From Hyphomicrobiales bacterium (GTDB lineage: Bacteria; Pseudomonadota; Alphaproteobacteria; Rhizobiales; Xanthobacteraceae), in contig JACPOA010000008.1 in the NCBI GenBank assembly GCA_016185205.1, positions 23,751-87,750 of the forward strand: 64,000 nt of DNA, read 5' to 3'. The number at the start of each line of letters is the position of its first letter. Positions within the stretch are counted from its first letter, which is position 1. Both the position numbers and the translations under genes were made by a program. Under the pieces are notes generated by a model, which was given only the letters and a program-made list of their open reading frames with translations, was not told the DNA's origin and made no database searches. Below are positions 8,556 through 18,374 of this stretch, one piece after another.

Positions 8556-9593
8556 ATGAATACGCAATTCTGGGTGGTCCAGGCGTTCAACGGCGTGTCC
8601 TATGGCGCGCTGCTGTTCCTGGTCGGCAGCGGCCTGTCGCTGATCTTCGGCGTCATGCGCATCGTCAACCTGTCGCATGGCTCCTACTTCCTGCTCGGCG
8701 GTTACGTCGCGCTGTCGGTGATCCACGCCACGGGATCGTGGGCGCTGTCGCTGCCGCTGGCCGCTATCGCTATCGCCGCGCTCGGCATCGTCATGGAACG
8801 GCTGTTCCTGCGCTCCGAAGGGTTTGAAGTTGTCCGCACTTTGGTGATCGCCCTGGGCCTGGCGATTCTGTTCACGTTGGCGTTCCAAAAATGGCAGCCG
8901 CATATCGTCGGTAGCAAGAGTGAATTCGCTATCGTCGCCGCGATTGCGACCGTCGTCATTTACTTCCTGTTGAATCGGATTTCGATCGTTCCGATCGAGG
9001 CCGACGTCCTGCGCCAGGTGCTGCTCACCGTCGGTTTCGCCTTCTTGTTCCAGCAGGCCGCGCTCGACATCTGGGGCGGCAACAACATGGACATCAATCC
9101 GCCGCCAGCCTTCACCCGGAGCATCGTGGTCGGCGGCACCTACCTGCCGCTCTACCGCGTGTTCATGATCGCGATGGCGATCGCGATCGGCATCGTGCTC
9201 TGGCTGGTGATGGAGAAGACCCGCATGGGCGCCGCCGTGCGCGCGACCGTGGACGACGCGCAGATGGCGCGCGGCGTCGGCATCGATACCAACCGCATCT
9301 CGATGTTCATCTTCGCGCTCGGGGCGTTTCTCGCCGCGCTCGGCGGCGTGATCGGCGGCGCCTTTCTCGGCATCTATCCCGGTCTCGACTTCGAAATGCT
9401 GCCGCTCGCCTTCGCCGTGGTGATCATCGGCGGCATGGGCAGCCTGGGCGGCGCCGCCATCGGCGCGCTCGCGGTCGGTCTGGCCGACAATTTCGGCAAG
9501 GCGCTGTTCCCGGAAATCTCATACTTCACGCTTTACGCGCCGATGGTTCTGATCCTGGCGATCAAGCCGACCGGCCTGTTCGGACGAGAGTAG
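8556..9593 (+). CDS. LIV-type ABC transporter permease (LivH-like), expanded form, system 1
   Basis: 345 residues of hydrophobic segments. It opens with the LivH pattern (NGVSYGALLFLVGSGLSLIFGVMRIVNLSHG) and ends with the usual GGMGSLGGAAIGALAVGLADN loop that contacts the ATPase. It is about 50 residues longer than the other two LivH copies here (290 and 291 residues): an extra hydrophobic block lies at about residues 88-150, between the conserved ERLFLR segment and the LRQVLLTVGFAFLFQQ segment. First gene of the livHM-SBP-livGF system 1; 6-base gap to livM. Confidence 0.87.
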   Translation: MNTQFWVVQAFNGVSYGALLFLVGSGLSLIFGVMRIVNLSHGSYFLLGGYVALSVIHATGSWALSLPLAAIAIAALGIVMERLFLRSEGFEVVRTLVIALGLAILFTLAFQKWQPHIVGSKSEFAIVAAIATVVIYFLLNRISIVPIEADVLRQVLLTVGFAFLFQQAALDIWGGNNMDINPPPAFTRSIVVGGTYLPLYRVFMIAMAIAIGIVLWLVMEKTRMGAAVRATVDDAQMARGVGIDTNRISMFIFALGAFLAALGGVIGGAFLGIYPGLDFEMLPLAFAVVIIGGMGSLGGAAIGALAVGLADNFGKALFPEISYFTLYAPMVLILAIKPTGLFGRE

Positions 9594-9599
9594 CGAGCC

Positions 9600-10592
9600 A
9601 TGGCGAGCCAACAAATCAAAATCCTGATGGTCGCGATTGCCCTGGTGGCGTTCGTTTTTATCGTCCCGCAGTCGGGCTCGTTCGTCATCCTGCTGGCGAC
9701 GCGCGCGATGGCGTTCGGGATTCTGGCCATGAGCGTCGACCTGCTGCTCGGCTACACCGGCATGTCCTCGATGGGGCAAGCGGCCTATTTCGGGGTCGGC
9801 GCCTATCTTACGGCGGTGCTCGCCACCAAATTCCATTTCGGCATGGGCTGGGATTTCTGGCTGGTGGTGGTGCTCGGCATTCTGATCGGGGCCGGATTGG
9901 CGGCGCTGTTCGGGCTGTTCGCGGTCCGCGCCGGCGGCGTCTATTTCCTGATGATCACGCTGGCGCTCGGCCAATGCGTCTGGGGCCTGGCCTATCGCTG
10001 GAATTCGCTCACCGGCGGCGACAACGGCATCAATCTCAGCGGCCGGCCGAATTTCGGCCTCGACCTGGGCAACGAGGTGATCTTCTTCTACCTCGTGTTC
10101 GGTTTTTTCGCCGTGTCGATGCTGATGATGTACGTGCTGGTGCGCTCGCCGTTCGGACAGAGCCTGGCCGGCATTCGCGAGCGCGAATTGCGCATGCAAA
10201 TTCTCGGCTACAATACCTGGCTGCACAAATATATCGCCTTCATCATCGCCGGCGGCTTCGGCGGCCTGGCCGGCGTGCTGTGGGCGCACACCAACGGCCA
10301 CGTCAGCCCCGAGACGGTCGTACTCACCACCTCGGTCGACGCGCTCCTGATGGTGGTGCTCGGCGGCGCCGGCACGCTGATCGGCGCCACCATCGGCACC
10401 GCCATCGTGTTCGGGTTGCGCGAATATCTCAGCACGCTGGTGCCGTGGTGGCAGTACGCGCTCGGCGGCGTCTACGTGCTGACGATCCTCTATCTGCCGA
10501 TGGGCCTGATGGGCATCCCGTCGCGCCTGCGGCAGCGATTCGCACAAGGCAAAAACGAAGACTCGAAAAAACTGGCAACGAAGCCTTCCTGA
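9600..10592 (+). CDS. LIV-type ABC transporter permease (LivM-like), system 1
   Basis: 330 residues, multi-helix inner-membrane protein. Recognised by the LivM signature segments LGYTGMSSMGQAAYFGVGAYL near the N terminus, ALGQCVWGLAYRWNSLTGGDNG in the middle (shared almost word for word with the system 2 LivM), and GAGTLIGATIGTAIVFGLREYLS at the cytoplasmic coupling loop. It pairs with the upstream LivH to form the pore for small amino-acid-like or carboxylate solutes. Confidence 0.88.
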   Translation: MASQQIKILMVAIALVAFVFIVPQSGSFVILLATRAMAFGILAMSVDLLLGYTGMSSMGQAAYFGVGAYLTAVLATKFHFGMGWDFWLVVVLGILIGAGLAALFGLFAVRAGGVYFLMITLALGQCVWGLAYRWNSLTGGDNGINLSGRPNFGLDLGNEVIFFYLVFGFFAVSMLMMYVLVRSPFGQSLAGIRERELRMQILGYNTWLHKYIAFIIAGGFGGLAGVLWAHTNGHVSPETVVLTTSVDALLMVVLGGAGTLIGATIGTAIVFGLREYLSTLVPWWQYALGGVYVLTILYLPMGLMGIPSRLRQRFAQGKNEDSKKLATKPS

Positions 10593-10632
10593 CTGAGACG
10601 GGAAGGTCAGGGTAAAACAAGGGAGGACGACA

Positions 10633-11883
10633 ATGACAAGCACACTGCAAAAAGTACTGTTGGGCGGCTGCCTCGCACTTGGACTTGGCTTGACCGCGCC
10701 GGCCGGCGCCGAAGAACTGCGCATCGGCTTCATCGCGCCCACCACCGGCATCTTCGCCCAGGTCGGCAAGGACATGGTCGACGGCTTCCAGCTTTATCTC
10801 GACGAGCACGGCGGCAAGCTCGGCGGCGCCGACGTGAAATTCATCGTCGAGGACGACCAGGGCAAGCCCGACACCGGCGTCACCAAGGCCAAGAAACTTA
10901 TCCTGCAGGATAAGGTGCAGATGTTCATCGGCGGCTTGCTGGCCTCGTCCGGCTATGCGCTGGCGCCGGTCAGCACCGCCGAGAAGACGCTCTACATCTC
11001 CTCCGTCGCGGCAGCCGACGACCTGACGCAGCGGCAACTCTCCAAGTATCCGTACTTCATCCGCACCAGTTGGAGCAGCTCGCAACCGCACCATGCGCTC
11101 GGCCAGTGGGCCTGCGATCAGGGTTACAAGAAAGTCGTCTCCATCGCCGCCGACTATGCATTCGGCTACGAAGTTCAGGGCGGCTTCCAGAAGGCGTTCG
11201 AGGATTGCGGCGGCAAGGTGATCCAGAAAATCTGGCCGCCGCTCGGCACCAAGGACTTCGGGCCCTATATCCCGACCATCAAGGCTGACGCGGATGCGAT
11301 CTTCTCGCTCATGGTCGGCCCGATGGCGCTGCAATTCCCCAAGCAGCTGCGCGGCGCCGGCATCAAGAAGCCGATTCTCGGCGGCGGCACCAGCTACGAC
11401 GAATTCGCCTTGCCGTTCATGGGCGACGAAGTGGTCGGCGACGTCTCGGCGCTGCACTACAGCGCGGCGATCGATACCCCGAAGAACCAAGCCTTCGTGA
11501 AGGCCTACCGCACTAAGTACGGCAAGGTGCCGTCCTACTATTCGGAAAACAACTACACCACCGCCCAGTGGATCGACGAGGCGATGAAGAAGGCCGGCGG
11601 CAAATGGCCGGGGCCGGAGGCGTTCATCAAGCACATGGCAAGCATCAAGCTGGACACGCCGCGCGGTCCGGTGAGCATGGATGACATGCGCAATCCGATC
11701 GAGAACATCTACATCAAGAAGGTCGAGAAAAAGCAGTTGTTCGGCTACGAAAAGGCCGAGCTCTGGAACACCGTGATCAAGACCTATCCGAACGTCAGCC
11801 AGTTCTGGACCTACGGCAAGGAGAAGTTCCTCGCGCAGCCGGTCTACGACCGCGACTTCCCGCCCTGCAAGTTCTGCGAATAG
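10633..11883 (+). CDS. LIV-type ABC transporter substrate-binding protein, system 1
   Basis: 416 residues with a Sec signal peptide (LLGGCLALGLGLTAPAGA, cleavage after AGA near residue 27). The mature part starts ELRIGFIAPTTGIFAQVG, the type I periplasmic-binding fold of the LivJ/amide-binding group, and ends with SQFWTYGKEKFLAQPVYDRDFPP, a C-terminal motif also found in the system 2 binding protein. Start supported by GGGAGGA before ATG 10633. It binds the solute in the periplasm and delivers it to the LivHM pair. Ligand unknown; no LIV-specific residues can be checked by eye. Confidence 0.88.
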   Translation: MTSTLQKVLLGGCLALGLGLTAPAGAEELRIGFIAPTTGIFAQVGKDMVDGFQLYLDEHGGKLGGADVKFIVEDDQGKPDTGVTKAKKLILQDKVQMFIGGLLASSGYALAPVSTAEKTLYISSVAAADDLTQRQLSKYPYFIRTSWSSSQPHHALGQWACDQGYKKVVSIAADYAFGYEVQGGFQKAFEDCGGKVIQKIWPPLGTKDFGPYIPTIKADADAIFSLMVGPMALQFPKQLRGAGIKKPILGGGTSYDEFALPFMGDEVVGDVSALHYSAAIDTPKNQAFVKAYRTKYGKVPSYYSENNYTTAQWIDEAMKKAGGKWPGPEAFIKHMASIKLDTPRGPVSMDDMRNPIENIYIKKVEKKQLFGYEKAELWNTVIKTYPNVSQFWTYGKEKFLAQPVYDRDFPPCKFCE

Positions 11884-11892
11884 ACGGCAAAA

Positions 11893-11928
11893 CGCCGGGG
11901 CTCAGCCAATGGGCCCCGGCGCTTTTTT
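11893..11928 (+). terminator. Intrinsic terminator between binding-protein and livG genes
   Basis: An 8-bp perfect stem CGCCGGGG/CCCCGGCG (11893-11900 and 11914-11921), extended by one further C-G pair, is followed by a run of six T (11923-11928). It sits inside the operon, directly after the binding-protein gene. Partial termination here would yield more binding protein than ATPase, a common arrangement; that use is inference. Confidence 0.75.
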
Positions 11929-11945
11929 CAGTCGAGGATGGACGC

Positions 11946-12734
11946 GTGAGCACTGACACTCAGATGAATGGCGGCCAAACGACTGCCAGCGAAGTCGCGG
12001 TCCTCGAGCTCAAGGGCCTGTGCAAAAGCTTCGGCGGCCTGCAGGCCACGCGCGACGTCACGCTGCGCATCATGGCGGGCGACCGCAAGGCCATCATCGG
12101 CCCGAACGGCGCCGGCAAGACCACGCTGTTCAATCTCATCACCGGCATTTATCCGGTGACATCGGGACAAGTCCTTTTGTTCGGTCAGGACGTCACCAGC
12201 TGGCCGAGCCACCGGCGCACCGCGCTCGGCATGGCGCGCACGTTCCAGGTCACCAGTCTGTTTCCCAGACTGACCGTGCTCAACAACGTGCTGCTGGCGA
12301 TCAAGGGCTTGCGGCCATCGAAATTCGTGATGTGGCGCTTCCTGTCGTCATACAAAGAAGTCTACGACAAAGCCCATCATCTGCTCGAACAAGTCGGCTT
12401 CCTCGACCGCAAGGACACCGAAGTCCGCAATCTTTCGCACGGCGAACAGCGCCAGCTCGAGATCGTACTGGGCTTGGCCAGCGATCCGAAAATTCTGCTG
12501 CTCGACGAGCCGGCCGCCGGCCTGTCCTCGGGCGAGTCCACCGAGATGACCGAGTTTCTCATGAAGCTCGATCCCAAGCTGGCGATCCTGCTGATCGAGC
12601 ACGACATGGACGTGGTGTTCGACGTCGCCGACGAGATCTCGGTGCTGCATTTCGGCGAAGTGCTGGAAACCGGCGCGCCCGAGGCCATCAAGAAAAGCAA
12701 GCGCGTGCAAGAAATCTACCTGGGGACGGATTGA
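11946..12734 (+). CDS. LIV-type ABC transporter ATP-binding protein (LivG-like), system 1
   Basis: 262 residues. Walker A GPNGAGKTTLFN near residue 59, signature LSHGEQRQLE near residue 160, Walker B ILLLDEPAAGL near residue 183 and the switch His in LIEHDMDVV. The longer spacing between Walker A and signature, with the YKEVYDKAHHLLEQVGF insert, is typical for LivG as opposed to LivF. An N-terminal extension of about 20 residues precedes the first strand. Downstream livF starts three bases after its stop. Confidence 0.9.
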   Translation: MSTDTQMNGGQTTASEVAVLELKGLCKSFGGLQATRDVTLRIMAGDRKAIIGPNGAGKTTLFNLITGIYPVTSGQVLLFGQDVTSWPSHRRTALGMARTFQVTSLFPRLTVLNNVLLAIKGLRPSKFVMWRFLSSYKEVYDKAHHLLEQVGFLDRKDTEVRNLSHGEQRQLEIVLGLASDPKILLLDEPAAGLSSGESTEMTEFLMKLDPKLAILLIEHDMDVVFDVADEISVLHFGEVLETGAPEAIKKSKRVQEIYLGTD

Positions 12735-12737
12735 CCC

Positions 12738-13439
<702 letters not shown>

Positions 13440-13648
13440 AACATGATGGCTGTGCGCCGCGACCGGGCTTTACATCATGGAAGCGCTTGGCCGATGATGG
13501 GCTTGGTTTGGTCCGCCGCGATCGGGCACGGCGGCCCCGCGACGAACGTGACTTTTGCGTTGCTTACGGCCGTTCAAGGCCGATCATAAATGGCCGGACA
13601 CGGCCTTAAAATCAAAGCCCCAACTGGGGCAATAGAGGGAGGATAACA

Positions 13649-14890
13649 ATGGCTCGCAAGTTTACCCGCCGTAAATTCATGGCCGGAACGGCAATGGGCG
13701 TCGCAGCGGCGACGTTCAAATTTCCCGCACCTGCGATCGCGCAGGCGGCGCCGTTCAAGCTCGGCTTGCTAACCGTCAAGACCGGCCCGCTCGCGCAGGG
13801 CGGTATCCAGATGGAACAGGGCGTGGTCACGTACCTGAAAGAGAAGAGCTACACCTTTGCCGGCCGCAAGGTCGAATTCATCTCCGCCGACACCGGCGGC
13901 AGCCCGGCCGGCACCAAGACCAAGGCGCAGGAACTGGTCGAACGCGAAAAGGTCGACGCCATTCTCGGGCCGCTGGCCGCCTTCGAATTGCTGGCGATCA
14001 CCGACTACATCAAAGAGCAGAAGACCCCGATGCTCAGCCTCGCCGGCGCCGAGGACATGACGCAACGGCGCCCGAACCCCTACTTCCTGCGACCGTCGGC
14101 GACCTCCGCGCAGGCCATGCATCCGATGGCCGATTTCGCCGCCAAGGAACTCAAGCTCAAGAAGGTCATCACCATCTCCGAGGACTTCGCCTTCGGCCAT
14201 GAGCAGATGGGCGGCTTCCAGCAGACTTTCGAGGAGGCCGGCGGCAGGATCGTCAACAAGATCTGGCCGCCGCTGGTCACACCCGACTACACCCCCTTCG
14301 TCGCGCAGATCGCGGATTGCGACGGCGTGTGCCAGGGCTTCGCCGGGTCGAACCCGCTGCGCTTCTTGAAAACCTACGCCGCGGCCGGGCTTAAATTTCC
14401 GGTAGTGACCGGGGAAACCGGCGGCGACGACGCGCTGTTGCGCAGCTTCGGCGACGAGGCTCTCGGCATGTACAGCTGCTGCCCCTATACGCTCGACTAC
14501 GCCAACGACAGCAACAAGCGTTTCGTCGCCGCGATGCAAAAGGATTACGGCATCGATCCGGGCTTCTATGCCGCGGGACTTTATGTCGCAGCCGCGGTGG
14601 TCGACGCCGGCCTGCAAAAAAACAACGGCAAGTCCGACGACAAGGAAGCCTTCGTGAAAGCCCTGCGGTCGGTGGACTTGAAGGATACGCCGCGCGGCCA
14701 GATCAAGTTCGACCATTTCGGCAATGTTGTCGGCGACTTCTTCATCCGCCGGGTCGAAAAGGTGAACGGCAAGCTGGTCAACAAGACCCTCAAGACCTAC
14801 AACAACGTGAGTCAGTTCTGGACCTACGACGAAAAGAAATTCCTCGCGGCGCCGGTCTATTCGCGCAATTACCCGCCGCTCAAGACGTAA
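13649..14890 (+). CDS. LIV-type ABC transporter substrate-binding protein with Tat-type signal, system 2
   Basis: 413 residues. The N terminus has a twin-arginine export signal (RRKFMAG followed by a hydrophobic stretch and AIAQA cleavage region), unlike the Sec signal of the system 1 protein. The mature domain is the LivJ/amide-binding fold (FKLGLLTVKTGPLAQGG). The C-terminal SQFWTYDEKKFLAAPVYSRNYPP matches the end of the system 1 protein, so both belong to one subfamily. GGGAGGA precedes ATG 13649. It stands first in its operon, 174 bases before livH. Confidence 0.88.
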   Translation: MARKFTRRKFMAGTAMGVAAATFKFPAPAIAQAAPFKLGLLTVKTGPLAQGGIQMEQGVVTYLKEKSYTFAGRKVEFISADTGGSPAGTKTKAQELVEREKVDAILGPLAAFELLAITDYIKEQKTPMLSLAGAEDMTQRRPNPYFLRPSATSAQAMHPMADFAAKELKLKKVITISEDFAFGHEQMGGFQQTFEEAGGRIVNKIWPPLVTPDYTPFVAQIADCDGVCQGFAGSNPLRFLKTYAAAGLKFPVVTGETGGDDALLRSFGDEALGMYSCCPYTLDYANDSNKRFVAAMQKDYGIDPGFYAAGLYVAAAVVDAGLQKNNGKSDDKEAFVKALRSVDLKDTPRGQIKFDHFGNVVGDFFIRRVEKVNGKLVNKTLKTYNNVSQFWTYDEKKFLAAPVYSRNYPPLKT

Positions 14891-15064
14891 TCAAATTCGC
14901 TCCGCGGGCGCCGCACGGGCGCCCGCGGTCCATTTGCGCATGATCGCGAAGCATGAGAAACGATCTTTGGCAAGGATCATGTGCGAGCAGAATGCTGGGT
15001 CGGGTTTCAATTCGATCGGAATCGTTTAAGACCAAAGCATGACGAGGGCGGGAACATTGCGGCT

Positions 15065-15937
15065 ATGAGTTTTTGGCTGGTGCTGACGGTCAACAGCGTC
15101 ACCTTCGGTGGATTGCTGTTTCTGCTGTCGGCGGGCTTCTCCTTGATCTTCGGGCTGATGCGTATTCCAAATTTGACGCACGGCTCGCTGTTCATGCTGG
15201 GCGCCTATGTCGGCGCCACCTTCGTCGTGGGCCTGCTCGGCTTCCAACTGAATTTCTGGCTGGCGGCGGTGATCGCCACGTTGACGGTGGCCGCGGCCGG
15301 CGCCTTGGCGGAACGGTTGCTGCTGCGCCAGTTGCCGGGCGACCAGCTGGCGCAGGTGCTGGTGACGCTCGGCCTGTCGTTCATGGCCGCCGATTTCTGC
15401 CTGATGGTGTGGGGCGGCGACCCGCTCTCGGTAGAGACGCCGGGCGGGCTCGGCGGCTTCGCGCGCTTCGGCGTCGCGGTGTTTCCGATCTACCGGCTGG
15501 CGATCATCGCCATCGCGGTAGTGGTCGCGCTCGGTCTTTGGCTGCTGCTCGACCGTACCCGGCTCGGCGCCATGATCCGCGCCGGCGTCGACGACCCCGA
15601 CATGGCGCGCGTGGTCGGCATCCGCGTCTCGCAGCTGTTCACCATCGTGTTCGCGCTCGGCGCCGGGCTGGCCGCCTTCGCCGGCATCATCGGCGGGCCG
15701 ATCCTGTCGGTCTATCCCGGCCTCGACCAGGACATGCTGCCGCTGGCGCTGGTGGTGGTCATTCTCGGCGGCAGCGGCAGCCTGCTCGGCTCCTTCGTCG
15801 GCAGCATCATCGTCGGCTTCATCTATAATTTCGGCCAAGCGCTGCTGCCGGAGCTCGCTTATTTCGTGTTGTTCATGCCCATGCTGCTGGTGCTGCTGTT
15901 GCGGCCGCAGGGCCTGTTCGGAAGGCACGTGCCGTGA
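15065..15937 (+). CDS. LIV-type ABC transporter permease (LivH-like), system 2
   Basis: 290 residues, standard LivH size. The opening NSVTFGGLLFLLSAGFSLIF and the closing GGSGSLLGSFVGSIIVGF coupling segment identify the family. ATG 15065 is chosen because homology begins there; the frame extends to 14981 but gives a hydrophilic, unmatched tail. The 3' end overlaps the livM start by four bases (GTGA), so translation is coupled. Confidence 0.88.
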   Translation: MSFWLVLTVNSVTFGGLLFLLSAGFSLIFGLMRIPNLTHGSLFMLGAYVGATFVVGLLGFQLNFWLAAVIATLTVAAAGALAERLLLRQLPGDQLAQVLVTLGLSFMAADFCLMVWGGDPLSVETPGGLGGFARFGVAVFPIYRLAIIAIAVVVALGLWLLLDRTRLGAMIRAGVDDPDMARVVGIRVSQLFTIVFALGAGLAAFAGIIGGPILSVYPGLDQDMLPLALVVVILGGSGSLLGSFVGSIIVGFIYNFGQALLPELAYFVLFMPMLLVLLLRPQGLFGRHVP

Positions 15938-16902
15938 GCGCCCGCAACCTCGCCATCGCGCTCGCCTTCCTGGCGCTCGTTACCCTGCCGTTCTGGATGC
16001 CGGGCATCTACTACATCAATGTCGGCAGCCAGATCCTGTTCTACGCCATCTTCGCGCTCGGCCTGAACGTGCTGGTCGGCTATGCCGGGCTGGTGTCGCT
16101 CGGCCATGCCGGCCTGTTCGGCGTTGCCGCCTACGCGACCGGCTACATGCTGCAATTGGGCTACGGCCACACCGAGGCGATCCTGGTCGCGCTGGTGATC
16201 GGCGTGGCCTCGATGGCGCTCTACGCCGTGCTGTCGCTGCGTTCGACCGGCATCGGCTTCATCATGATCACGCTGGCGCTCGGCGAAATCCTGTGGGGCC
16301 TCGCCTACCGCTGGATCAGCCTGACCGGCGGCGACAACGGCATCAACGTGCCGACGCGACCGGCGCCGTTCGGATATTCACTCACGGTGCCGACGACGTT
16401 TTATTACGTGACGCTGATTATTTTCGTAGCTTCGGTCGTCTTGTCGGCGGTGTTCGTCAACTCGCCGTTCGGCGCATCGCTGATGGGCACGCGCGACCAG
16501 CCGCGCCGCATGAACGCGCTCGGCTATCACGTCTGGATGATCCGCTTCTACGCCTGCCTGTTCTCCGGGCTGCTGACCGCCCTGTCTGGCATCCTGTTCG
16601 TCTATTACACGCAATTCATCAGCCCGCAGACGCTCTCGCTCACCTCCTCGGCCGAAGTGCTGCTGATGGTGATCTCCGGCGGCCCCGGCACGCTGCTCGG
16701 ACCGATCGTCGGCGCCGGCCTGGTGGTCGTGGTGAAAAACGTGGTCAGCGGCTTCATCGAACGCTGGAACTTCCTGCTGGGCGCCATCTTCGTCGCCATC
16801 GTCATCCTGATGCCGGAGGGGCTGGTGCCGGGCACCGCGCGGCTGTGGCGGCTGGCCTTCCGCAAACGCGCCAAACCGGTCAAGACGGAGACGCCATCAT
16901 GA
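15934..16902 (+). CDS. LIV-type ABC transporter permease (LivM-like), system 2
   Basis: 322 residues beginning with GTG at 15934, overlapping the livH stop. Family segments seen: ALGLNVLVGYAGLVSLGHAGLFGVAAY, ALGEILWGLAYRWISLTGGDNG, and GGPGTLLGPIVGAGLVVVVKN near the C terminus. The near-identity of the LAYRW-SLTGGDNG region to the LivM of system 1 suggests a shared ancestry of systems 1 and 2. Confidence 0.88.
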   Translation: MSARNLAIALAFLALVTLPFWMPGIYYINVGSQILFYAIFALGLNVLVGYAGLVSLGHAGLFGVAAYATGYMLQLGYGHTEAILVALVIGVASMALYAVLSLRSTGIGFIMITLALGEILWGLAYRWISLTGGDNGINVPTRPAPFGYSLTVPTTFYYVTLIIFVASVVLSAVFVNSPFGASLMGTRDQPRRMNALGYHVWMIRFYACLFSGLLTALSGILFVYYTQFISPQTLSLTSSAEVLLMVISGGPGTLLGPIVGAGLVVVVKNVVSGFIERWNFLLGAIFVAIVILMPEGLVPGTARLWRLAFRKRAKPVKTETPS

Positions 16903-17636
16903 GCGCGCTCACCGTCACCGGCCTGTGCAAGTCGTTCGGCGGTCTGCATGTGACCACCAACGTCAACCTCAATGTCGAGCCGGGCGAGCGGCGGCTGATC
17001 ATCGGGCCCAATGGCGCCGGCAAGACCACGCTGTTCAACCTGATCACCGGCGAGCTCTCGCCCGACAGCGGCTCGATCCAGCTGTTCGGGCAGGACATCA
17101 CCAAGACGCCGAGCCGGCGCCGCCCGCATCTCGGCATGGCGCGCACCTACCAGATCATCACGCTGTTTCCGCGCGATACCATCATCCACAACGTCTCGCT
17201 GGCGCTGCTCGGCCTGTCGCCGGCGCGCTGGAATCCGGCGATTAACATCAAGCGGCAAGGCCATCTGATCGAGCACGGGCTGGCGGCGCTGGAACGGGTC
17301 GGCCTCGCCCATATCGCCGAACGGCCGCTGGCGCAGACCTCCTATGGCGAGCGCCGGCGCGTCGAGATCGCCATGGCGCTGGCGCAGAACCCGAGACTGC
17401 TGCTGCTCGACGAGCCGTTTGCCGGGCTGTCGATCGACGAGCGGCGCGACGTGCAGCAGCTGCTGCTGGCGATCCCGCGCGACGTCACCATGGTGATGAT
17501 CGAGCACAACATGGACGTGGCGCTGGAATTCGCTGAGCGCATCACGCTGTTGCATTTCGGCGAGGTGATCGTCGAAGGCAACCGCGCCGAAGTGGTGGAC
17601 AATCCGCGCACGCGGGAGGTCTATCTTGGCCACTAG
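16899..17636 (+). CDS. LIV-type ABC transporter ATP-binding protein (LivG-like), system 2
   Basis: 245 residues. ATG 16899 overlaps the livM stop in an ATGA; the longer upstream reading frame (from 16293) runs antiparallel to nothing but lies inside livM and is not real. Walker A GPNGAGKTT near residue 34, signature in the variant form TSYGERRRVE, Walker B LLLLDEPFAGL and switch region MIEHNMDVA are all present. Couples ATP hydrolysis to the system 2 permease. Confidence 0.9.
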   Translation: MSALTVTGLCKSFGGLHVTTNVNLNVEPGERRLIIGPNGAGKTTLFNLITGELSPDSGSIQLFGQDITKTPSRRRPHLGMARTYQIITLFPRDTIIHNVSLALLGLSPARWNPAINIKRQGHLIEHGLAALERVGLAHIAERPLAQTSYGERRRVEIAMALAQNPRLLLLDEPFAGLSIDERRDVQQLLLAIPRDVTMVMIEHNMDVALEFAERITLLHFGEVIVEGNRAEVVDNPRTREVYLGH

Positions 17637-18348
17637 CGCGCTCAGCATCGAACATATCGACGCGTTCTATGGCGACAGCCACGTGCTGGGCGACGTCTCG
17701 TTCGAACTGGGCGAGGCGCGCATGCTCGGCCTGCTCGGGCGCAACGGCGCCGGCAAATCGACCTGCATGCACGTCGCCATGGGGCTGCTGCCGCCGCGCC
17801 GCGGCGCGGTGCGCGTGTTCGGCACAAACGTCGCCGGCATGTCGCCCGAGATGATCGCCGCCCGTGGCGTCGCGCTGGTGCCGCAGGGCCGCCGCATCTT
17901 CAAGAGCCTGACGGTGCGCGAGAACCTGGTGGTGGCCGCCCGCAAGCCGGACGCCGGCAGCAAGCACGCGCCGTGGACCGCCGACACCGTGTTCGCGATG
18001 TTTCCGCGCCTGCAGGAACGGCGCAGCCAAATTGCCGCGCATCTGTCGGGTGGCGAGCAGCAGATGCTGGCGATCGGCCGCGCCCTGATGGGCAATCCGC
18101 GCGTACTGCTGATGGACGAGCCGTCCGAAGGCCTGGCGCCGCAGATCGTCGCCGAGGTGATGGCCACCATCCGCAAGCTGAAGGAAAGCGGGCTGTCGAT
18201 CGTGCTGGTCGAGCAGAACCCCAAGCTGGTGTTCGACGTCGCCGACGATATCGTCATCCTCAACACCGGCCGCGTCGCGGTGGTCTCCACGCCTAGCGAG
18301 CTGAGCAAGGACGGCGTCGACCTGCGCCAGCATCTGGGCGTCTTTTGA
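17626..18348 (+). CDS. LIV-type ABC transporter ATP-binding protein (LivF-like), system 2
   Basis: 240 residues starting at TTG 17626, which overlaps the end of livG by 11 bases (CTTGGCCACTAG, read in two frames). No ATG is available before the Walker A motif GRNGAGKST, so TTG is the only reasonable start. Signature LSGGEQQML and Walker B VLLMDEPSEGLAP are intact. The same TTG overlap is found in system 3 (24230), arguing that it is a conserved coupling device. Confidence 0.88.
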   Translation: MATSALSIEHIDAFYGDSHVLGDVSFELGEARMLGLLGRNGAGKSTCMHVAMGLLPPRRGAVRVFGTNVAGMSPEMIAARGVALVPQGRRIFKSLTVRENLVVAARKPDAGSKHAPWTADTVFAMFPRLQERRSQIAAHLSGGEQQMLAIGRALMGNPRVLLMDEPSEGLAPQIVAEVMATIRKLKESGLSIVLVEQNPKLVFDVADDIVILNTGRVAVVSTPSELSKDGVDLRQHLGVF

Positions 18349-18374
18349 CCGATCAAGAAGCAACGAGGAATGAA

